From an uncultured Porphyromonadaceae bacterium (GTDB taxonomy: Bacteria; Bacteroidota; Bacteroidia; Bacteroidales; Muribaculaceae), in assembly GCA_947177185.1 (NCBI GenBank), contig CAMWTJ010000002.1:47312-111311 (forward strand): DNA of 64,000 bases, written 5' to 3'. Made by a program: the position numbers and the translations under genes. This document shows, piece after piece, positions 53,485 to 63,651 of the stretch. How positions within the stretch are numbered: position 1 is the first letter of the stretch; each line of letters opens with the position of its first letter. The notes under the pieces are model-generated. The model was not told the origin of the DNA and did no database searches. It worked only from the letters and a program-made list of their open reading frames with translations.

Positions 53485-54168
53485 ATGAAAAAGATAATAA
53501 CAGGTGTTATCTTGGCTCTGGTTACCATTTGTGCTGCATACGCTCAAAATGATGTAACCCAGTTTCTCGGAATCCCTATTGATGGCCCTAAATCTGAAAT
53601 GATTCAAAAGTTAAAAGCCAAGGGATTTCATGCCAATTCCTATAACAAGGATGTTTTGGAGGGGAAATTTAATGGGATGGACGTAAATGTCTACATTGCT
53701 ACAAATGGCGATAAGGTGTGCCGAATAATGGTATGCGATGCCAATAATGCAGGCGAGCGCTCAATCCAAATTCGATTCAACCGACTAATCCAGCAGTTTG
53801 AAAAGAACCCTAAATATATGTCTTTAGGGAATGAACTTATACCCGATGATGAAGACATATCCTACAATATCAACGTAAATAACAAGCGTTATCAGGCTAT
53901 TTTCTATCAGCGCCCGGCAGAATTGTCAGACACGACATTATTGCAAGAAAAACTAATGCCCATAATCTTGGAGAAATATACTCCCGAGCAACTTGCCAAT
54001 CCAACAGAGGACATGGAGAAGGAGCTGATAAAAATGTCATTTGAATATATGATGGAGTTATGCTCAAAAAAACCTGTATGGTTCATGATCTCTGACCATT
54101 ACGGTAAATATTACATAACCATGTTCTATGATAACGAATACAACCGTGCGGATGGAGAGGATTTATAA
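53485..54168 (+). CDS. Exported protein of unknown function
   Basis: This 227-residue protein has a signal peptide (M-K-K-I-I-T-G-V-I-L-A-L-V-T-I-C-A-A-Y-A-Q) with likely cleavage after A-Y-A. The mature part begins D-V-T-Q-F-L-G-I-P-I-D-G, a pattern of periplasmic proteins in Bacteroidota, and is a mixture of strands and helices. ATG 53485 is chosen for the signal peptide. Its end overlaps the next gene by 17 bases, so they are partners. Confidence 0.75.
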   Translation: MKKIITGVILALVTICAAYAQNDVTQFLGIPIDGPKSEMIQKLKAKGFHANSYNKDVLEGKFNGMDVNVYIATNGDKVCRIMVCDANNAGERSIQIRFNRLIQQFEKNPKYMSLGNELIPDDEDISYNINVNNKRYQAIFYQRPAELSDTTLLQEKLMPIILEKYTPEQLANPTEDMEKELIKMSFEYMMELCSKKPVWFMISDHYGKYYITMFYDNEYNRADGEDL

Positions 54169-54667
54169 ATACGTCTACACAAGCCTAATATCCTTATTGT
54201 CAGCCTGTATGTTGAGCGGGTGCGTATCTATGCGCCCTCCTGTTATACACACTTATGATGATTCAATTGAGAATTATCGTTATTTCTATATATCGCCCAC
54301 GGGCGATTACACATCAAGTTCCGGAGTGTATGGCAATCAATATGGTGTTTACGGAGGGACCACCAAATCTATAAATCCAGCCTCTCTAATATCGGGTATT
54401 CTTTTTAAGAATGGATTTATCCAAGTCAATGAGGTGAACCCTAACAATGCTAAGGAAACAATGATTGTGAACTTTGGAGAAACTGGCCGCAGAAACGTCA
54501 ACCTCGGATATTCCATAGAGGTTACAATTCAGTTTATATCTGCATATTCACAGCGTCCAATTTGCACCTGCACGGCAGAGGGTCAAGGTGAAACAGAAGC
54601 TGATGACGTTCGGAAAGCAATCCAGAGCGCCCTTAAACCATTGTTCAATTCTAAAAGACAAAATTAA
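54152..54667 (+). CDS. Lipoprotein of unknown function
   Basis: This 171-residue protein has a lipoprotein signal with lipobox L-S-G-C at about residue 24. A Tyr/Ser/Gly-rich stretch (S-S-S-G-V-Y-G-N-Q-Y-G-V-Y-G-G) follows, then a beta-rich domain with V-N-F-G-E-T-G-R-R and E-A-D-D-V-R-K-A-I-Q. This order resembles small outer-membrane lipoproteins common in Bacteroidota. ATG 54152 is chosen for the signal. Confidence 0.75.
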   Translation: MERIYKYVYTSLISLLSACMLSGCVSMRPPVIHTYDDSIENYRYFYISPTGDYTSSSGVYGNQYGVYGGTTKSINPASLISGILFKNGFIQVNEVNPNNAKETMIVNFGETGRRNVNLGYSIEVTIQFISAYSQRPICTCTAEGQGETEADDVRKAIQSALKPLFNSKRQN

Positions 54668-54690
54668 TCTTATCTTACAATTTCGAAAAT

Positions 54691-54933
54691 ATGAAATCCA
54701 ATAAAGAATTAACAGTTCACTGTGGAAATCCTGATGATAGTTTTGAGAAATTAAAGCGCCTTTGCGAAAGCGAGGCCGAGAAACTATGTTTGAAAATTGA
54801 AATAGGTGCGAAGCCTATTGAAATCCCTTTTTGGACGAAGGATTTTCCCGAACTAATTTGTGTTGGCAAATTCTCAAAAGGAGAAAACGGGTGCGTAAAA
54901 TACGAGTTGGATTTTTCAGAAAGCACTCTTTAA
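54691..54933 (+). CDS. Small protein of unknown function
   Basis: This 80-residue soluble product has no recognised motif beyond a mixed alpha/beta pattern. It starts 23 bases after the lipoprotein gene and has AT-rich composition like it. It is likely the last gene of this small insert. Confidence 0.4.
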   Translation: MKSNKELTVHCGNPDDSFEKLKRLCESEAEKLCLKIEIGAKPIEIPFWTKDFPELICVGKFSKGENGCVKYELDFSESTL

Positions 54934-55047
54934 GGAGAGGATTCCAAAGGTTGGCTTTTGGCTCATTCGGGATTTTTTCAGCGTTGACTTGTCGATGCGG
55001 CTCGGAAAATTCCTTAATGGGCTAAAGGCCCGTTGTATTATTTTGAT

Positions 55048-55140
55048 ATGCAATTGTACATGGCTGCCGATGTAGGGCGGGTGTCTGCCATGCAGGAATA
55101 TCTGGCCAACAGTCTTTTTGATTTCCGACGTGCGGAATAA
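55048..55140 (+). other. Short frame, perhaps the tail of a lost gene
   Basis: A 30-codon frame ends in the segment N-S-L-F-D-F-R-R-A-E just before the WYL gene promoter. The composition is more like the core genes than the AT-rich insert upstream. It may be the 3' end of a core gene cut by the insert, or chance. Confidence 0.2.
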
Positions 55141-55145
55141 TCAGC

Positions 55146-55153
55146 TATATTTG
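55146..55153 (+). promoter_or_regulatory. -7 element for the WYL regulator
   Basis: TATATTTG fits TAnnTTTG, 15 bases before ATG 55169. A TTTG lies at 55117-55120 with wider than usual spacing (25 bases). Confidence 0.45.
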
Positions 55154-55168
55154 CAAAAAAATAATACC

Positions 55169-56200
55169 ATGCCTCTGAACCGCTCCACACTCATACGTAT
55201 ATCTACTATAGACCGCTGTCTGCAAAACCGCTACCGCCGCTGGACTATCAACGACCTGATAGATGCCTGCACCGAGGCGCTGGCGGAGTTTGAGGGACGC
55301 GACAACCCGGTGAGCCGCCGCACGTTTCAGAACGATCTGGCGCTGATGCGCAGCGACCGCCTCGGCTATAATGCTCCGATAGTGGTGCGCGACAACAGAT
55401 ATTATGAATATGCCGACCCGGACTTCAGCATCACGCATCTGCCGCTCAACGCCGATGGTCTTGACGCGCTGAATTCGGCGCTCGACGTATTGCGGCAGCT
55501 TCAGGGGTTTCCGCAGCTGGCTTCGTCGATTGATATAATCAGCAAACTCAACGAGCGGATTTCGCGGCACACCGGCGCGTCCGTTCCCGCGATGGACATG
55601 GAGTGTGTGCCGGACTATCGCGGCGCGCGGCACATCGGGGCGATATACGATGCTGTGCGCAAGCAGCAGACTATAATTATCGAATATCAGCCGTTCAAGG
55701 CCCGTCAGCCGGAGGCGCTGACGGTGTATCCTTACTTGCTTAAGGAGTACCGCAACCGCTGGTTTCTGATAGGCGAGAAGTCGGCCAATAGAGTGCCGAA
55801 GGTGAACATCTTCGCCCTGGACCGCATACTGTCGGTGGCTCTCGCCCCGGAGTGCCCGTTTCGGAAATGCGTGGATTTCGACCCGGCGCATTTTTTCGAC
55901 GACACGATAGGTGTGACCCGGAATATCAGCGACAGGGCGCGCCGCGTGGTCATAAATATCGACAGTGACCAGGCGCCGTACGTGGAGTCGAAACCATTCC
56001 ACAAGTCGCAGACGGTGGAGCGGCGTTTCAGCGACGGCGGCATACAGGTGTCGCTGAAGGTGGTGATAAATTTTGAGCTGGAGAGGCTGATTCTCGGCTA
56101 CGGCTGTCATGCCGAGGTGGTGTCGCCTCCCGGATTCCGCGCCCGCATAGCCCAAAGTGTTGCCAAGGCCGCGGCGCGCTACGGCGATGCCGGTGTGTGA
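55169..56200 (+). CDS. WYL-domain transcription regulator
   Basis: This 343-residue protein has an amino winged-helix part (I-D-R-C-L-Q-N-R-Y-R-R-W-T, then V-S-R-R-T-F-Q-N-D-L at about residue 50) and a WYL-type ligand domain (I-I-I-E-Y-Q-P-F, then P-Y-L-L-K-E-Y-R-N-R-W-F-L-I-G). A C-terminal WCX-like part follows. WYL proteins often sense nucleic-acid ligands. It is 122 bases upstream of rtcB on the same strand, so it may regulate the RNA ligase. Start 55169 follows the promoter. Confidence 0.88.
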   Translation: MPLNRSTLIRISTIDRCLQNRYRRWTINDLIDACTEALAEFEGRDNPVSRRTFQNDLALMRSDRLGYNAPIVVRDNRYYEYADPDFSITHLPLNADGLDALNSALDVLRQLQGFPQLASSIDIISKLNERISRHTGASVPAMDMECVPDYRGARHIGAIYDAVRKQQTIIIEYQPFKARQPEALTVYPYLLKEYRNRWFLIGEKSANRVPKVNIFALDRILSVALAPECPFRKCVDFDPAHFFDDTIGVTRNISDRARRVVINIDSDQAPYVESKPFHKSQTVERRFSDGGIQVSLKVVINFELERLILGYGCHAEVVSPPGFRARIAQSVAKAAARYGDAGV

Positions 56201-56322
56201 TTTTTTTTGTAGTTTTCCGGCGCTGCGCAAAATGATTGCGCAGCCGGTGTCTACCTTTGTCGCCGAATCGCACGGGCGGTTCGTCTGACCGGCCTGACCG
56301 CAGGCCTTATACAAGTATTGAT

Positions 56323-57579
56323 ATGAAGGTGATAGAAGGACACGACGTGAAGATATTCACGGACAGAATCGAGGAAAACGCACTGGCGCAAATCATGGAG
56401 CTGCTCTCCATAGATGTGTTCGCCGACAAGAAGATACGCATCATGCCCGACGTGCACGCCGGGGCGGGGTGCGTGATAGGTTTCACGGGCGACCTTGGCG
56501 ACAAGGTGATACCCAACATAGTGGGCGTGGACATAGGCTGCGGCATGCGCGTGCTGAAACTGGGCCGCCTCGGGACCATAGATTTTCACGCTTTTCATGC
56601 GCATATACTGGCCAATGTGCCTTCGGGCATGTGGGTGCGTGAAGACAAGCGCGGCTTCAGGCCGCTCGCAGGCGAGGAGATGGAAATCTACCGTGAGGCG
56701 AAGCGACTCGTGACCGAACTTTACTGCTATCGTGAAATTAAAGACTCAGGACGTATCAATAAGGCTATCGGTTCACTCGGCGGCGGCAACCATTTCATAG
56801 AGCTCGACAAGGACGATGCAGGCTGTGTGTATCTGGTGATACATACGGGGTCGCGCAATCTCGGCAAGCAGGTGGCCGACATCTATCAGGCAAAAGCCGT
56901 AAAACATCTCACTGACGGTGCCGACGAGTTTGAGGAAACAATCAAACGCACCATAGAGGAATACAAGGCCGCGGGGCGTCGCTCGGAGTTGCAGAGCGTC
57001 ATTAAGAAGATGCGCAAAGAATATCAGGACGCAGAGCCCGCTCTGCCCGCCGCTCTGTGCTATGTCGAGGGCGAGGTACGGGAGCATTACCTCCACGATA
57101 TGCGCCTTTGCCAGCAGTGGGCTGTGCTCAACCGTCGGCTCATCGCGCTGTTGCTCATGCGCTTCTTTGCGGATGTGGAGGCGGAAGAGGAGTTCGAGTC
57201 GGTGCACAACTATATAAGCGACGACAACATAATACGCAAAGGCTCCATATCGGCCGCACACGGCGAGCGCTGCATAATACCGCTCAACATGCGCGACGGC
57301 TCGCTGCTGTGCACCGGCAAGGGCAATGCCGACTGGAACTGCTCGGCACCTCACGGGGCCGGACGAGTACTGAGTCGAACTCAGGCTTACGAGAAAATCA
57401 CTATGGAAGACTTCGAAACATCCATGAAAGGTATCTACTCCGAGTCGGTCAATGAGTTCACGCGCGACGAGTCGCCCATGGTCTACAAGCCTGCGGAAGA
57501 AATCATTGCCAACATCGGCGACACCGTCACCCTCGACGCGGTGATACGGCCGGTGTTCAATTTCAAGGCGTCAAAATGA
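56323..57579 (+). CDS. rtcB: RNA-splicing ligase RtcB
   Basis: This 418-residue RNA ligase joins 2',3'-cyclic phosphate or 3'-phosphate ends to 5'-OH ends in a GTP and manganese dependent way. Motifs: M-P-D-V-H-A-G-A-G-C-V-I-G, V-D-I-G-C-G-M with metal Cys73, G-G-G-N-H-F-I-E, H-T-G-S-R-N-L-G, and late S-A-P-H-G-A-G-R with the likely guanylated His near residue 344. Length is normal for the shorter form. Start 56323 is the first Met of the aligned region. It immediately precedes a broken MoxR gene. Confidence 0.95.
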   Translation: MKVIEGHDVKIFTDRIEENALAQIMELLSIDVFADKKIRIMPDVHAGAGCVIGFTGDLGDKVIPNIVGVDIGCGMRVLKLGRLGTIDFHAFHAHILANVPSGMWVREDKRGFRPLAGEEMEIYREAKRLVTELYCYREIKDSGRINKAIGSLGGGNHFIELDKDDAGCVYLVIHTGSRNLGKQVADIYQAKAVKHLTDGADEFEETIKRTIEEYKAAGRRSELQSVIKKMRKEYQDAEPALPAALCYVEGEVREHYLHDMRLCQQWAVLNRRLIALLLMRFFADVEAEEEFESVHNYISDDNIIRKGSISAAHGERCIIPLNMRDGSLLCTGKGNADWNCSAPHGAGRVLSRTQAYEKITMEDFETSMKGIYSESVNEFTRDESPMVYKPAEEIIANIGDTVTLDAVIRPVFNFKASK

Positions 57580-58947
57580 AAACTATACAATCGCCCGAAG
57601 GAGTCGCACTCCTGATGAAATATTCGGGCCCATTTCAATCTCCCGATTAAAGAACGATGACCGTTATGAACGGCTGACCGCCGGATATTTGCCGGAAGCG
57701 GATGTCGTGCTCCTTGATGAGATATGGAAAACGGGGCCGTCTATCCAGAACACCCTTCTGACTGTAATAAACGAGCATATCTTCCATAATGGAGGACAGA
57801 CTATGCGCACCCCGATGAAAGTGCTTACCGCGGCCTCCAACGAACTCCCTGCTAAGGATGAGGGCCTCGAAGCCTTGTGGGACCGCTTTCTTGTGAGGAT
57901 GGTTTCAAACTGCATAGAGAATGATGCCTCTTTCTTCAAAATGATAAAGGGTGCCGGTGTTGATATTTCGGAATTGCCGGAACCGTTATACATCACTGAT
58001 GAAATATATTCCGGCTGGCAAAACGAATCAAAGGCCGTTGGTATTCAGGATTCCGTTGTCAATGCCATAAAAAATATTCGTAAGAGTCTTGCCGCACTGG
58101 AGAAAGGGGACGGAAATCAGCTGCGGTATTACATCTCTGATCGTCGGTGGCGAAAAGCGTACAGGCTGATGCAGACCTCGGCATATCTGAATGGGCGCAG
58201 TGAGATAAATCTTTCGGACTATATATTGCTTATACATAATTTCTAGAATGACGTGGAGTGTATCCCCAATGTGCTCAATGCCTTTACTTCAAGCATTTCT
58301 GAAACGACACTGAAAGGATTGACTAAGATAGACAAGTCAATTCGCCAGTTTATGACTCTACAACAGCAGACAGCTCAGAAAGCAGCTCCATCTCGACTAA
58401 ATTCTGACAGAAATGACTTTGTGGAGTATGATTATTTTTACTACCTTGTTGAGAATTATTGGGCCGGGGACACCTATTTCTCAAATGGGACTACGCGGCG
58501 TTATCCAACCAGACACGTGATGGTGTAAGATATTACGACAGTAAGCGTAAGAAAAACATCATTCACACCATTGTTCCGGGCAGACCGTTTGATGCCAAAT
58601 CGCAAAATGCCTCAAATCTGACAAAGGTCAAGATTCAGAGGTGTCATAACGGAGCGATTATCGATGGTACGCCATACGCTTTCCGCAGGCAAGCTGCTCA
58701 ATCAGCAACAAGTTCGGAATCTTTACAGACATTGCCTGTATATAAGCGTGTCGATTTGATTCAGGATTTATTCAGAGTTTGTGTTGAAGAGTGGGAGAAG
58801 TCGGTGACGTCTAACTGGACCGATTGTGATAATATCTTCCTTTCTCCCGATGATCTTGCATTGGTTGACAAGATGCTGAAGGATGTCAATGAACAGATAA
58901 AGACCATTGAGGTAAAACTCAATAACGTAGTTGAGCTGTTAAAATGA
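57580..58947 (+). pseudogene. RavA-like MoxR AAA ATPase, broken
   Basis: The frame opens near 57608 with T-P-D-E-I-F-G-P-I-S-I-S and continues E-R-L-T-A-G-Y-L-P-E-A-D-V-V-L-L-D-E-I-W-K (Walker B) and L-L-T-V-I-N-E-H, all typical of the RavA/MoxR subgroup. The amino part with Walker A is missing: the rtcB stop lies only 30 bases upstream. A TAG at 58244-58246 interrupts I-H-N-F where the family has Trp, and the frame then goes on N-D-V-E-C-I-P-N. Near 58475-58481 a one-base shift joins E-N-Y-W-A-G-D-T-Y-F to K-W-D-Y-A-A-L. Three lesions make it non-functional in its present form. Confidence 0.85.
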
Positions 58948-60277
58948 TTGACTATACCGACGTTGACGCCAAGCTGGAGGAATATAGCGAGGCTTTTGAC
59001 CTCTATATGGAATGTGGAGAGATGCCTCCATCCATGCCGCCCGATGATTGCCTCGCAGGATATATGCAGGAGGTCATTGATAATAATCCTCAGATTGACG
59101 GTTCAGACCCGACATGGGTGGCGGTATTGAAAGATGACCTGATTTCATTCTTCACTGTTTTGCTGGAACAGTTTAGCGCATTGCAGCTTGAGGCGATGAA
59201 GGAAATTGCCTTGATTGCTAAGTTCAACGAATCGCCGATTGAGAAAAAGCGCATGATGTGGCAGGAGGTGTGCAACACCATTGAAGCGGGTTACTCGAAA
59301 TACGATGTCAATCTCCCCGGGTACACTGCGCAGTTCAAGACTGACGACAAGGATGCAGTATTTTTGGCATTGACCAGTGATTGGGAGAATGCTTGTAAGG
59401 CAAAGCTCGACCGGAAAAAGCGTCAGATGTTGAACTGTGCTAAAATACAGTTTGAACAACTCAGTCGAGAGGCCGTACACGGGATTATGAGGATAAAAAG
59501 ATGGTAGAGAACTATGTTCATCGTTATCCGCAATTGAAAGAGATTGTCGATATGATTGGGCGCGATAAGGATTCATCGAAAGAAGAAAGGGATACTATAG
59601 TGTATCGTTTCCTGCCCACCACTGTAGCTAAAAACAGCTCAGTCGAAGAGATTGACAGAGTAGAGTCAGGCGACAATCTGGAGCGAGTCCTTCCAGTGGA
59701 ATTATCCATGCCGGAAGATCTCTTCTTCAAGAAATATGCGACAAAGGGATTCCAGCAGTTTTCAAGTCGCAGCAAGGACAAACCGAAAAAGATTGAGGAA
59801 CATTGCAAAGACCCACGATTGACTAAAGGCCCCATTATCGTAAGTATTGATACCAGCGGTTCGATGTCGGGGCGACCTCAACGGATTGCTTTCTCGTTGC
59901 TCAAACAGTTGCTGCGGATGGCAAAGAAACAGAAAAGACCATGTTATCTAATCAGTTTCTCTGTCATGTCAAAGTCTATTGACCTTGCCAAACCGTGTAA
60001 CTGGGGAAAGATTGATAACTTTTTGGAGAATAGTTACAGCGGTGGAACCGATGGCGAACAGATGCTTGCCGAGGCTATTCGCGTTCTGCAAAAAGGCACA
60101 TACGAGATGGCCGATGTCCTTATTGTTTCAGACTTTGAGTTCCCTGTTCCAAATCCCTCCACTATGGAGAAAATAGACAAGGAAAAGACTCTTGGCACTC
60201 GTTTCTACGGATTGAAGATAGGCCATTACGGAGTAAAAGGTTATAAACTTATAATGGATAAAATATGGGAGGTGTAA
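58944..60277 (+). pseudogene. ViaA-like vWA protein, split by a frameshift
   Basis: Two frames together match one ViaA-type protein of about 440 residues. The first (58944-59507) is helical and ends M-R-I-K-R-W; the second (59501-60277) begins V-E-N-Y-V-H-R-Y-P-Q-L, which is the family continuation, and has the vWA metal site S-I-D-T-S-G-S-M-S and L-I-V-S-D-F-E-F. A one-base loss or gain in the A-run 59495-59499 would rejoin them. The start overlaps the broken RavA gene by ATGA. In E. coli RavA-ViaA acts on envelope and iron-sulfur stress. Programmed frameshifting is a less likely alternative. Confidence 0.75.
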
Positions 60278-60317
60278 AATAACCGACATATAAGATAAAC
60301 CCACAATTAAGGCTTAC

Positions 60318-60360
60318 GAGGCGGCACTGTAAACCTTAATTATGAGCAGCCTCTTTTTTA
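60318..60360 (+). terminator. Likely terminator after the ViaA-like gene
   Basis: GAGGC (60318-60322) can pair with GCCTC (60349-60353), followed by TTTTTT. An inner ATTAAGG/CCTTAAT pair (60305-60311 and 60333-60339) offers an alternative fold. Confidence 0.55.
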
Positions 60361-60430
60361 TGGAAACATCTTTAGAAAACAGCTACTACTGGTGCGCCGC
60401 CATCTCCTTTCTCATGTAACATATAGAATA

Positions 60431-60540
60431 GCTCTCCGTCTTCGGGAGAGCAGACCTGTGAGATTACAGGATTAGAGATAAAATGAACATGGAGGAACGA
60501 TGTCGGTTGGACTTGTAAAGTTCAATGCTCAAAGTCCAAC
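60431..60540. repeat. Two hairpin sequences before the ruined recombinase
   Basis: In the gene-free stretch 60361-60644, GCTCTCC (60431-60437) pairs with GGAGAGC (60445-60451). GTTGGACTT (60506-60514) pairs with AAGTCCAAC (60532-60540). Nothing coding is seen. They may be terminator or recombination-site relics of the mobile element. Confidence 0.35.
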
Positions 60541-60644
60541 AGGTTTCCTACTACTTCACTGATGTTTATTTCTTTGTATTTTAGTAATTCGTTGATTGTC
60601 AAGGCTTTTGTGTTATTGAGTTTAACAACAAAATCATAGTGTAA

Positions 60645-61830
60645 AATGGAATCAATCCTATTTTTATCAAAAGAAAGAAACTACTAAAAGATGGCGCAGC
60701 GTCCATTTTTGTGAGAGTGACATTCTGCAAACATTCAGCCGAAGTTGCAACAGGTAAGAGTGTTCTGCCCTCCAAGTGGGTGTCAACGAAGGGCAGAGCA
60801 AAATGGAACACCCTTAAAACAAAACAGGTCAATGCCTTTCTTGACCAAATGGAATACACGCTCCATGATTTGACACTCCAAATCCAAAGAGAGGGTAAGC
60901 GGCTAAGCGCAAAAGAAATCTTGAACAGATATAAGAGTATCAATGTGCTAATGATTGGTGTATTGGCTCTGTAGGCTGAGCATAATCAGGAGCAAAAAGA
61001 ACTTGTTGGTATATCGGATGCCATAGGAACAAACAAAAGACACGAAACTTTAATGAAACTCTTTCAAGAATTTCTGATGTTCAAGTACAATGCTAAAGAT
61101 ATTCCCCATAAATAAGGTTGATGTGGATATGCTGAGAAAGTATCAGCACTATTTTATGACTGTAAGGCATAACGACAATAACACCACAGTCAAATACCTC
61201 AGAAATCTGGCAAAGTTCTTAACGAGGCAGTAATTAAGAAGCTGATTCAAATATCACCTTTGGAAGAGCTAAAATTATGAATTGAACCTGTGGATAGGGT
61301 GGCAAAAGCGAATTGGCTAAACTTGCAGAATAAGAATTTGGCACATTCAGACTTGAACAAGTAAGAGATGTTTTCCTGTCCTGCTGTTATACCGGCCTAG
61401 CCTATGTAGATGTTCATTCTCTAACTAGTGATGACATAATTGAAGAGGACGGTCAGATGTGGATAAGAAAAGCCAGACATAAAACAAACGTAATGTGTCA
61501 TATCCCATTAATTAAGCCTGATCGTGATATTCTCGCCAAATACGAAAGAGTCCTGGCTGGATTAAACAAGGTACTACTAGTGTTATCCAATCAGAAAATG
61601 AATGCTTATCAGAAGGAGATTGCTGCGATAGTTGGCATTGAAAAAGACTTGACAACACATCTTGCGCGCCATACTTTTGCCACAACAGTAACACTTGCTA
61701 ATCATGTGTCCATAGAAAATGTATCCAAGATGCTTGGGCATTCAAGCTTCAGAATGACACAGCATTATGCAAGAATACTTTATGTTCTATAGCTGGCGAA
61801 ATGCTTGGAGTAGAGAAGCTGTATGAATGA
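60645..61830 (+). pseudogene. Tyrosine recombinase of Bacteroides type, decayed
   Basis: Pieces in several frames follow the order of a 400-residue phage-type integrase. The first (60645-60974) reads N-P-I-F-I-K-R-K-K-L-L-K-D-G, F-V-R-V-T-F, and A-T-G-K-S-V-L-P-S-K-W, the typical amino arm. Near 61100-61210 come V-D-M-L-R-K-Y and N-T-T-V-K-Y-L-R-N-L of the core-binding part. The last piece (61457-61792) has the catalytic H-L-A-R-H-T-F and L-G-H-S-S-F-R-M-T-Q-H-Y-A-R; the final Tyr of the family is near. No start codon is in frame, and several stops and shifts interrupt it. Confidence 0.85.
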
Positions 61831-61926
61831 CAATGTATATAATCCGCCAATTTTCAACTGATTATTGGAGGATTATCATATGATGTCAATTAATAATAGA
61901 TAACTATTCTTACTAATGATGAATAA

Positions 61927-62136
61927 TTAATATGGCGATATAATAGATACATTGCAAATGAAAATCAAAACCGATAATAATAGAAATATTATATCCTTAA
62001 TTTGAAGACCATACCATTCAAATTCAGATTTAAGGATTTTTAAACGCCCCAATGTTGCATCCATCAACATATATAAGCATCCAACGCCAAAGCCAAATGC
62101 AGATAAGGTTGATATTATATTGAGCAACGTTTTCAT
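61927..62136 (-). CDS. Small two-span membrane protein
   Basis: This 69-residue product has two hydrophobic stretches, at about 3-25 and 46-66, with a charged loop between them. It starts two bases after the stop of the larger minus-strand gene, so it is probably a partner of it. No family is recognised. Confidence 0.5.
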   Translation of the reverse strand: MKTLLNIISTLSAFGFGVGCLYMLMDATLGRLKILKSEFEWYGLQIKDIIFLLLSVLIFICNVSIISPY

Positions 62137-62138
62137 TA

Positions 62139-63185
62139 TTATTGCGGTTTATCCTTATTGTTACTCACTTGTTTCAGAAGAAGAATCATGTCCTCAGGCT
62201 GTTTTATTTGCAAACTGTCTTTATATGAAGCAAATATATCTTTTTTTAGTTCGCGATCCTGTTGATTTGATAAAAAAACATCAATAGCCCTAATTACTCC
62301 CGGAAGTCCATCTGTGGAAATTTTAGTTCCATCGGATGTTTCATAGCCACCACCACAAATCAATAGTATTGCACCTAATATAAATGTAGCCTTTTTTATT
62401 TTTGACTTTATATCAATCTTGCCTGGGCTATTGACATTAATGGAAACTTGGAAATCTGAAGAGCTAACACCAAAATCAAATTGATAAGAAACCACATCTA
62501 CTAAATCTAATAGCTGTTGTCCTAACCCAAATAAATCTTTTGCTGCAATTTTTTCCGACTCAATATTAATAACAATATGCGCTTCATCATCCAACACAAA
62601 CATGTCATTAATTGAACGTTCTATAATTTCAGCATATTCATTCACATTATTTACAGCCTGATGAGCAGTAAACATTCGGTAAAGGTATGGGTCTAATTTC
62701 CTGCGTTTAATCTCTTTAACCCATCGGACTGATTTTTTCAAGACCGAAGAATCACCATATTGGGTATAGTCTTCATATATCCAATTGCCTGTTTCTACAA
62801 CTCCAAAACATATATCATTAGAATTGTTTGATGGAATAATGATGATGTCACCTTTTTTTATTTCATATGCAAATTTTGCAATTTGCGACGCAATCAAAGA
62901 AATCGTTCTCTTGTCATATTGTTCCAAAAGGTGATGTGCTTTAATCTTATCTTTAATTGCATTTATTACTAGCGTGGAATTTTGTTGGTATGCCTTCTTG
63001 TTTTCGTCTAGGAACGAAAGAGTAGCTTCTTTATGCCCAATAGAAACATATTTTTTCTCAGTAAATACCGGATATAAAGCACCTGCTTGTGTTCTAATAA
63101 GCCAATAGTTGCGACTATCGGATATTGAAATTATCTCGTCAACTAGAGAATTAAGTTGTGATGCATATGAAATCATATCGTACAA
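62139..63185 (-). CDS. Unknown protein with PUA-like N-terminal module
   Basis: This 348-residue protein begins with Y-W-L-I-R-T-Q-A-G-A and a later I-K-K-G-D-I-I-I-I-P-S-N-N-S and F-G-V-V-E-T-G, a pattern seen in PUA/EVE-like modules at the start of many restriction-type proteins. The following part is helical, and A-T-F-I-L-G-A-I-L-L-I-C-G-G-G-Y at about residue 270 could be a membrane span. The final part resembles no family I know. AT-rich composition and location between mobile-element relics suggest a transferred cargo gene, possibly defence-related. Confidence 0.55.
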   Translation of the reverse strand: MYDMISYASQLNSLVDEIISISDSRNYWLIRTQAGALYPVFTEKKYVSIGHKEATLSFLDENKKAYQQNSTLVINAIKDKIKAHHLLEQYDKRTISLIASQIAKFAYEIKKGDIIIIPSNNSNDICFGVVETGNWIYEDYTQYGDSSVLKKSVRWVKEIKRRKLDPYLYRMFTAHQAVNNVNEYAEIIERSINDMFVLDDEAHIVINIESEKIAAKDLFGLGQQLLDLVDVVSYQFDFGVSSSDFQVSINVNSPGKIDIKSKIKKATFILGAILLICGGGYETSDGTKISTDGLPGVIRAIDVFLSNQQDRELKKDIFASYKDSLQIKQPEDMILLLKQVSNNKDKPQ

Positions 63186-63453
63186 TATTATTTTACAAAG
63201 TTAATAATTTTGAATGAACTTGTCAATGCTTTGTTCTAAATGATGATTACGTTCCAAATTTTTTCTGAAATTTTTGAATGCTTTCGTATTACCTCTCGTA
63301 CATTCTAATCTAAACAACACTCCCCCTATACATTGGATGCGGGGTTGCCCCCCTATAGGCAACAAAATGAGGATAATGTGGTGCCTAGTGAAACTACGCA
63401 AACAATAATCAGCAGTTGAAATGCTACCACAAACAACAATAAATCACTAAAGT

Positions 63454-63651
63454 ATGGAAATACTACATTTCATTGAAACCCTCTCAATTGAGGATTCCAA
63501 AACTCAGCACAATGTTGAGAAAATTTAGGTAAAACAGAATCCTTACACTGGAGAGTGCTTCTTCGTTTACGGCTTTTAGACAGGAACTGTATCAGAGAAA
63601 TTCCTAAAATGAGAAATCTCGGCGCATAGTAATAACCCTGTGTCAGAATAA
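63454..63651 (+). pseudogene. Mobile-element gene fragment with three in-frame stops
   Basis: One frame runs from ATG 63454 to TAA 63649-63651 with three stops inside (TAG, TAG, TGA) but no frame change. It reads M-E-I-L-H-F-I-E-T-L-S, then N-P-Y-T-G-E-C-F-F-V-Y-G-F and T-G-T-V-S. This is the start pattern of a family of unknown function common in Bacteroides mobile elements. Each stop is one base from a sense codon. The stretch 63186-63453 before it shows no supported gene. Confidence 0.6.

Noticed and set aside
63201..63401. A 66-codon minus-strand frame
   Set aside because: No family, no promoter, and it lies between relics; likely chance.
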